From positions 70,114 through 105,889 of the forward strand of contig JAKALS010000003.1 in the NCBI GenBank assembly GCA_021813145.1: a DNA stretch of 35,776 nt. The letters run 5' to 3'. Position 1 is the stretch's first letter. Every line of letters starts with the position of its first letter. This document shows positions 31,515 to 35,776 of this stretch, piece after piece. The stretch comes from a bacterium (GTDB lineage Bacteria > Patescibacteriota > Microgenomatia > Levybacterales > UBA12049). The position numbers and the translations under genes were made by a program. Under the pieces are notes generated by a model. It was given only the letters and a program-made list of their open reading frames with translations. It was not told the DNA's origin and ran no database searches.

Positions 31515-32038
31515 CCAGAAATAAACCCCTTTTTATTTTTTTCCTATTTTTTTCTTTTCTTTTTTCGATGGGCCTTTTTATTTTTAGGGACGTTTTTAAA
31601 GATGCTGCAAGTCTTGGCTTATTAGGCATTTTTATAATCAATTTTATAGCAAGTGCCAGTTTCTTTGCATCAGGTCCCGCTTTTCTAACAATAATAGCGG
31701 GAGGCTCTCTCTATCCTCCTCTGTTTGTCGCTTTGGCTTCGTCCTTAGGTTCGGCAGCCGGAGATCTGATTTCTTATGTTTTCGGTCTTTCGGGAAGGAA
31801 TATAACAATAGAGAGGCTTAAGAAAAAGCTTTGGTTCACTATTTTGGAGGGCTTATTCAAAAAATATGGAATTCTCTTTATATTTTTATTTGCTTTATTG
31901 CCTAATCCTTTTTTTGATGCGATAGGTCTATTCGCCGGAGCATTGGGTTTCCCGTTAAGAAAATTTTTTATTTTCATTTTTGCCGGTAGATTTATCAGGT
32001 TTGTATTGCTTGCTCTAATTGGAGCTCGGTACTATTAA
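31511..32038 (+). CDS. VTT (DedA/SNARE-associated) domain membrane protein
   Basis: The ATG at 31511 overlaps the previous stop. The 175-aa protein has a first helix (PLFIFFLFFSFLFSMGLFIF), then a VTT-like core: SASFFASGPAFLTIIAGGSLYPP, SSLGSAAGDLISYVFGLSGR and FKKYGILFIFLFALLPNPFFD, and the C-terminal helix. The GDxxxYxxGxxxGR-like pattern and the re-entrant loop Pro residues fit the DedA superfamily, whose members flip or transport lipids such as undecaprenyl phosphate. Which lipid applies here is unknown. Confidence 0.8.
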   Translation: MTRNKPLFIFFLFFSFLFSMGLFIFRDVFKDAASLGLLGIFIINFIASASFFASGPAFLTIIAGGSLYPPLFVALASSLGSAAGDLISYVFGLSGRNITIERLKKKLWFTILEGLFKKYGILFIFLFALLPNPFFDAIGLFAGALGFPLRKFFIFIFAGRFIRFVLLALIGARYY

Positions 32039-32042
32039 GCTT

Positions 32043-32312
32043 ATGCAGGCACACGTTTTTGTTCATGGTTTTGTACAAGGTGTAGGCTACAGACAAGCTG
32101 TAAAAAGAAAAGCCAAGTCCTTGAGGCTTACGGGATGGGTAAAAAATCTTGGGGATGGAAGGGTAGAAGCACTCTTTTGTGGCGATAAAAAGGTGATAGA
32201 AGAAGTGCTTGGATTTTGCAAAAAGGGCCCTTTTTTTTCGGAAGTTAAGCACGTAGAAGTGGAATGGGACGATAAAAATAGTGATTTTAAAACCTTCGAG
32301 ATAGTCCGCTAG
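32043..32312 (+). CDS. acyP: Acylphosphatase
   Basis: The ATG at 32043 gives 89 aa, the usual size. Catalytic residues are Arg in GFVQGVGYRQAV and Asn in GWVKNLGDGRVE. It hydrolyses carboxyl-phosphate bonds of acyl phosphates. The stop shares CTAG (32309-32312) with the stop of the opposing YibE/F gene. The gap to the preceding membrane protein is 4 nt. Confidence 0.93.
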   Translation: MQAHVFVHGFVQGVGYRQAVKRKAKSLRLTGWVKNLGDGRVEALFCGDKKVIEEVLGFCKKGPFFSEVKHVEVEWDDKNSDFKTFEIVR

Positions 32313-33415
32313 CTTATTTTTTTAGAAACCGCAAGGCTTGCTATTATTGTCACAATCGGTACGGAGAGAATAAGTCCCACGCTTCCCGCGATTATTCTTA
32401 TTATTTCGTCTGCGATTATTTCATTGTTTAAAATAACCCAATAGGGAAGGTGGGCGGGATTAAGCGCAAGAAAAATAAAAATAGCGAGAGAGCTTCCCGC
32501 ATATGCCAAAACAAGCGTATTAACAAGAGATGCTATGTGTTCTTTTCCGACAATCAGTCCTTTTTCCGCAAGCTGAGTAAATCTTAATTTGTCGTTTGCA
32601 TCTTTAAGTTCAAATATGGTTGCCGCCTGTGTCGTTGTTATGTCGTTTAGGGCCCCCAGGGTTCCGATTATTATTCCGCTTAAAAAGAGCCCTTTTATAT
32701 TAATAAAACTTGTCGTTCCCGTTTGAAGAGTAGCAAAATCCTCGTTGCCAAGACCGGTAAGCTTGGCAAAACTTATTGCAAGAATAGAAAAAGCGGCGGC
32801 AAGCATAAGAGCAGTAAGAGTAGAAAATAGTGCGATAGTGGTTTTCTTGGATATCCCATGAGCGAGGAAGGTGCTTACGATAATAATTACAACGGAGCCT
32901 ATTACGGTAACCGTAAGAGGATCGCTTCCCGAAAGAATATTAGGTACTATAAAAAGCATAATAACTGTAAGGCTAAAAAGCATACCAAAAAGCGAGCCAA
33001 GACCCTTTAATCCTGCGACGACCAAAATAAGTACAACAAATACGACGGCAAGTATTATTAAAGGAGTAATTCTATAGGCATCGTAAATTGAATAAGAAGT
33101 TTTTCCCTGGGTATCCTTTATTTTTGTTAAGACGACGTCTTCTCCCGCACTCACTTCCTGGCCTTTGGTTATTTGTGTTGTTTTCCCGTAGTCTATGGTT
33201 ATGCTTTTTCCGGTGTCCGGCCCGGATGTAACTTTTACAATAAGGGTCTGATAAAGAGCTTTATACCCCATTATTTCGGTTTGTCCTGAAGAAATTATTT
33301 TTTCGACTTTTCCTAAATAGTATTGCTGGGAGGGAATAGAGGTTTGGGCAAAAACTTTCGGTATAAAAACAAAAAATGCAAGGAAAGAAAAAAGTATAAG
33401 CCACAACTTTTTCAT
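32309..33415 (-). CDS. YibE/F-like membrane protein
   Basis: The 368-aa protein has a signal peptide (MKKLWLILFSFLAFFVF, ending at VFAQ) and an extracytoplasmic beta-rich domain of ~100 residues (GKVEKIISSG, GKTTQITKGQEVSAGEDV). About seven membrane helices follow, with the family segment GTLGALNDITTTQAATIFEL. YibE/F proteins are uncharacterised permease-like proteins. The next gene, reading the other way, is the Fur-family regulator; no shared promoter is evident. It overlaps acyP by 4 nt at the stops. Confidence 0.85.
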   Translation of the reverse strand: MKKLWLILFSFLAFFVFIPKVFAQTSIPSQQYYLGKVEKIISSGQTEIMGYKALYQTLIVKVTSGPDTGKSITIDYGKTTQITKGQEVSAGEDVVLTKIKDTQGKTSYSIYDAYRITPLIILAVVFVVLILVVAGLKGLGSLFGMLFSLTVIMLFIVPNILSGSDPLTVTVIGSVVIIIVSTFLAHGISKKTTIALFSTLTALMLAAAFSILAISFAKLTGLGNEDFATLQTGTTSFINIKGLFLSGIIIGTLGALNDITTTQAATIFELKDANDKLRFTQLAEKGLIVGKEHIASLVNTLVLAYAGSSLAIFIFLALNPAHLPYWVILNNEIIADEIIRIIAGSVGLILSVPIVTIIASLAVSKKIS

Positions 33416-33465
33416 TCTTGAGATTATACCAAAAAATTATTTAAAAGAACTGAATAAAACGGATA

Positions 33466-33494
33466 TTGACAAATGCAACTAAGTTGCATATAAT
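33466..33494 (+). promoter_or_regulatory. Consensus promoter of the Fur-family/ZIP unit
   Basis: TTGACA (33466-33471), a 17-bp spacer and TATAAT (33489-33494) match consensus at all 12 positions. The ATG is 8 nt further on, so the mRNA should be leaderless. Confidence 0.88.
33473..33489 (+). promoter_or_regulatory. Palindromic operator in the promoter spacer
   Basis: ATGCAACT-A-AGTTGCAT is a perfect 8-1-8 palindrome filling the -35/-10 spacer. Its 7-1-7 core format is that of Fur-family boxes, though the bases differ from the enterobacterial Fur box. With the regulator gene directly downstream, autorepression in response to a metal is the natural reading. Confidence 0.75.
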
Positions 33495-33502
33495 TCATCT
33501 CT

Positions 33503-33889
33503 ATGGATTTAAAAAGTACTCCGGCAAGAGATGCAATATTATGCTTTTTAAAAAGCTCAAAGTCTCCGGTGGACGTAGAACAAATAATTGAATATTTAAG
33601 GTCTAATAACTTAAATACCAATAAAGTAACAGTTTATAGAAACATAGAGCGTCTTTATAAAGACGGGGAAGTGGAAAGACTGGAATTTGGAGAGGGAAAG
33701 TTTAGATACGAGCTTAAGAAAAATCATCATCACCATTTAATATGTACAGGTTGCGGAAAAATAGAGGAAGTTGAGGGTGATTTCTTGAATAAAATGGAAG
33801 AAGAAATATACAGGACCGGGGGATTTAAGGTAAAAAATCATGTTTTGGAATTCTACGGACTGTGTAGAAAGTGCCAAATAAAAAATTAA
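33503..33889 (+). CDS. Fur-family metal-responsive regulator (Zur/Fur-like)
   Basis: The 128-aa product has an N-terminal winged helix (STPARDAILCFLKSSKSPVDV, then NKVTVYRNIERLYKDGEVERL) and the metal-binding half with HHHHLICTGCGKIEEVE and HVLEFYGLCRKCQ. The two CxxC pairs form the structural zinc site, and the His cluster contributes the sensory site. The family represses metal uptake when its metal is bound. It is 1 nt upstream of a ZIP transporter and behind a palindromic operator. Zinc is the most likely metal, from the partner, but iron or manganese is possible. Confidence 0.92.
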   Translation: MDLKSTPARDAILCFLKSSKSPVDVEQIIEYLRSNNLNTNKVTVYRNIERLYKDGEVERLEFGEGKFRYELKKNHHHHLICTGCGKIEEVEGDFLNKMEEEIYRTGGFKVKNHVLEFYGLCRKCQIKN

Positions 33890-33890
33890 T

Positions 33891-34619
33891 ATGGATGCGG
33901 TTTTATTGTCATTTCTTACTTTTGTTTCTACGTCTTTAGGCGGGATTTTTGCCCTAAAAAACAGAGATAAACTCCATCTTATAATGAGCCTGACCGCAGG
34001 GGTTTTGATGGGAGTTGTGTTCTTTGACTTAATGCCTGAAATTTTTAATCTCTCAAAACAAAACAATTTTGATATTACCCCTACGCTAATAGCCCTAATT
34101 TTTGGTTTTTTCCTTATTCACATTCTTGAGAAATTTGCACTGATCCACAGCAGAAGGCATGAAGAAGAATACGCTTCCCATCGTCATCCCACAGTAGGAT
34201 TGATCAATGCTACCGGACTTTCTTTCCATAGTTTTTTAGATGGAGTTGGGATAGGTTTAGGATTTCAGGTAAGCGTAAGCGTTGGCCTCATTGTAGCTCT
34301 AGCGGTAATAGCACACGATTTCTCGGACGGATTAAATACCGTTACTTTAATGCTTAGTCATAAAAACAGCGTCAAGCGTTCATCAATTTTACTTTTAGTG
34401 GATGCTACTACTCCTATATTAGGTGCCTTATCCACCTTGCTCTTTTCCATTTCCGATAATATACTCATGCTTTATTTAGGTTTTTTTGCAGGGTTCCTTC
34501 TTTATATAGGGGCAAGCGATTTGCTTCCAGAAGCACATAGCGAAAAGAGTTCTTTCAAAATGATTGGCTTGACGCTAATGGGAACTTTATTTATATTTAT
34601 AGTCACGCGGTTTACTTAA
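33891..34619 (+). CDS. ZIP family metal transporter
   Basis: The 242-aa protein has about seven to eight membrane helices and the ZIP metal site: HSFLDGVGIGLGFQVS in helix IV and VIAHDFSDGLNTVTLML in helix V. A His-rich cytoplasmic loop (HSRRHEEEYASHRHP) lies between helices III and IV. It moves Zn2+ or related ions inward. Cotranscription with the Fur-family gene (1 nt apart) suggests repression when metal is plentiful. Its end overlaps the opposing gene by 8 nt. Confidence 0.9.
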   Translation: MDAVLLSFLTFVSTSLGGIFALKNRDKLHLIMSLTAGVLMGVVFFDLMPEIFNLSKQNNFDITPTLIALIFGFFLIHILEKFALIHSRRHEEEYASHRHPTVGLINATGLSFHSFLDGVGIGLGFQVSVSVGLIVALAVIAHDFSDGLNTVTLMLSHKNSVKRSSILLLVDATTPILGALSTLLFSISDNILMLYLGFFAGFLLYIGASDLLPEAHSEKSSFKMIGLTLMGTLFIFIVTRFT

Positions 34620-35151
34620 TTTTGCAAAATTTGCCCTCGTAGATACTTCTTAAGCTGTAAAATACGGAAAAAATAAGAAGGGCGATCACTATTATATGTA
34701 ATCCCAATGCTCCAAAAGGAATAAATGACAAAGAGGCGGAAAGTCCTACGAGAGAGAGAAGTGAGAATCCGCAGGAAGAGCAACCTGCGACCGCAAATCC
34801 CACCAAGGCGCTTCCTCCGACAGTAAAACTTACCTTCCCCCTTTTATTTTCCAAAGATGCTATGGTCTTAATAATCAATAAAATATTCATGCCTACCAAA
34901 AGAGAAGTTATAACAAGAAGAACAAAGTCCAGGTAAGAAAAAGCGGTGATTGACCCTTCAAGAAGAGCAAGAACGATGGAAGTTTTATAGTTAACGGGAA
35001 AGTTTCCGGTGATAGTCCGGTAAGTCAGATTGTAGTTTAAAATAAGCACGGAAAAAGCAAAATAAATAAAAGAGAAGAGAAGAATATAGAAAATTGATTT
35101 AAAAGAGAAGATTTCTTCTTTTGCCGTTGTGCCGTAAGAGGATAAGGGCAT
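34612..35151 (-). CDS. Membrane protein with a CxxC motif in a transmembrane segment
   Basis: The 179-aa protein has about four to five helices. The fourth begins GFAVAGCSSCGFSLLSLVGL, placing a Cys-Ser-Ser-Cys pair at or near the membrane face, followed by SFIPFGALGLHIIVI. I recall similar uncharacterised proteins with GCxxCG and LPFxGL in archaea and Patescibacteria. It is 1 nt downstream of the DsbA-like gene and surely cotranscribed. A role in passing electrons to or from the DsbA-like protein is a reasonable guess, not shown. It is not VKOR or DsbB by visible motifs. Confidence 0.65.
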   Translation of the reverse strand: MPLSSYGTTAKEEIFSFKSIFYILLFSFIYFAFSVLILNYNLTYRTITGNFPVNYKTSIVLALLEGSITAFSYLDFVLLVITSLLVGMNILLIIKTIASLENKRGKVSFTVGGSALVGFAVAGCSSCGFSLLSLVGLSASLSFIPFGALGLHIIVIALLIFSVFYSLRSIYEGKFCKIK

Positions 35152-35152
35152 G

Positions 35153-35776
35153 TTATTTTGCTTTTGCCAGTTCCTGATCTATAAGAGTTTTAAATGCGCT
35201 GTAGGGTTGTGCTCCTACCACCGATTGTCCGTCTACAAAGCTTGTCGGCGTTCCGCTTACTCCCGCAGCCTGTCCTTCTTTTACATCATTTGCAACCTGG
35301 GAAGCATATTTATCCGTGTCGAGACAATTGTTGAATTGTTGTGTATTTAAGCCCAGATCTGCTGCAAACTGTTCGAGGTTTGCCTTGCTGAACGCCCCCG
35401 AATTCTCTGCCCCCTGGTGTTTATAAAGGTAATCATGGTAATCCCAGAATTTACCCTGATCGTTTGCGCAATAAGCGGCTTCGGCCGCCCATGTCGATTC
35501 CTGTCCCAGGAAAGCATAGTTTCTGAATGCAAATTTAACTTTTCCGGTATTAACGTAGTCTTTTATCAAAGGAGCTTCTACATTTGAAAACCATTGTTCG
35601 CAGAAAGGGCACTGGAAATCGGCAAATTCGACCACGGTCACTTTTGCATTTTTATCGCCTAAAACAGGGAAGGGACCAGTGCTTACATTTACTTTGGCTC
35701 CCGGAGCCGGAGTTGCACCGGGTGTCCCCTGTACCGCTACCTGCTGATTACCCGCAGAGCTCTGACCTTCAAGATA
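35153..35776 (-). CDS. DsbA-like thiol-disulfide oxidoreductase, 5' end cut by window edge
   Basis: The frame runs off the right edge; the visible part is 207 residues. A Gly/Pro/Ala-rich linker (about 40 residues) leads to a thioredoxin-fold DsbA domain with VVEFADFQCPFCEQWF, the CPFC active site, and GVSGTPTSFVDG with the cis-Pro. A helical insertion with EFWDYHDYL-like sequence (FWDYHDYLYKHQ) is typical. It catalyses disulfide formation or exchange outside the membrane; the signal or anchor would be upstream of the window. A membrane CxxC protein follows in the same unit. Confidence 0.9.
   Translation of the reverse strand, partial: YLEGQSSAGNQQVAVQGTPGATPAPGAKVNVSTGPFPVLGDKNAKVTVVEFADFQCPFCEQWFSNVEAPLIKDYVNTGKVKFAFRNYAFLGQESTWAAEAAYCANDQGKFWDYHDYLYKHQGAENSGAFSKANLEQFAADLGLNTQQFNNCLDTDKYASQVANDVKEGQAAGVSGTPTSFVDGQSVVGAQPYSAFKTLIDQELAKAK

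Overview
This window looks like part of the chromosome of a Candidate Phyla Radiation (Patescibacteria) bacterium, most likely of the Microgenomates (OP11) type. That placement is an inference from gene content and style: a DUF5667 secreted protein, a DUF5654 membrane protein, an archaeal-type ATP-dependent DNA ligase and UMP kinase, a B12-dependent class II ribonucleotide reductase, very tight packing, and many genes with no Shine-Dalgarno sequence. No 16S rRNA is present to confirm it. Nothing here looks like a prophage or plasmid.

Layout. 1-800: a methyltransferase cut by the left edge. 837-6293: a DUF5667 protein, then nrdR-nrdJ and a PduO-type cobalamin adenosyltransferase, followed by a probable cobalamin riboswitch whose terminator also covers the ribosome binding site of an unknown zinc-ribbon protein. 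6363-9163: a small proline-rich protein coupled to a membrane-anchored TraD/VirD4-like ATPase. 9229-12824: a tRNA-rich stretch with tRNA-Ile(UAU), a tyrosine recombinase, an FtsB-like protein, a DUF218 protein, an unknown 61-aa protein behind a possible attenuator, a tRNA-fMet on the minus strand split by a 189-nt group I intron, a truncated nuclease-like ORF, tRNA-Met, and the broken 3' end of an unknown gene. 12828-19776: murI-murD-tgt-trpS-ftsH and a membrane protein. 19826-25860: a 5'-3' exonuclease, a glycosyltransferase, mutM, pyrH, recF, NAD(P)H-hydrate dehydratase and a DUF5654 protein. 25965-32312: Fic, DNA ligase, small unknowns, a phosphoribosyltransferase, pth, a VTT membrane protein and acylphosphatase. 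32309-35776: a YibE/F protein, a Fur-family regulator with a ZIP metal transporter, a CxxC membrane protein and a DsbA-like protein cut by the right edge.

How the parts fit. The left block is a B12 and deoxyribonucleotide module: NrdR and two operator palindromes control the B12-dependent reductase, PduO makes its adenosylcobalamin cofactor, and a cobalamin sensor controls the next gene. The right end has a metal-homeostasis unit (Fur family, palindromic operator, ZIP) beside an oxidative folding pair (DsbA-like and CxxC membrane protein). Most of the rest is housekeeping.

The most notable observations are: (1) the intron-split tRNA-fMet with an unusual elbow; (2) the cobalamin riboswitch in front of an orphan zinc-ribbon gene; (3) a -10 box repeatedly placed 6-9 nt before the start codon, which predicts leaderless mRNAs; (4) short AT-rich repeat-like insertions read in frame inside at least three conserved proteins; and (5) loss of U55 in all three tRNAs. 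All calls come from reading the sequence; no database search or folding program was run.
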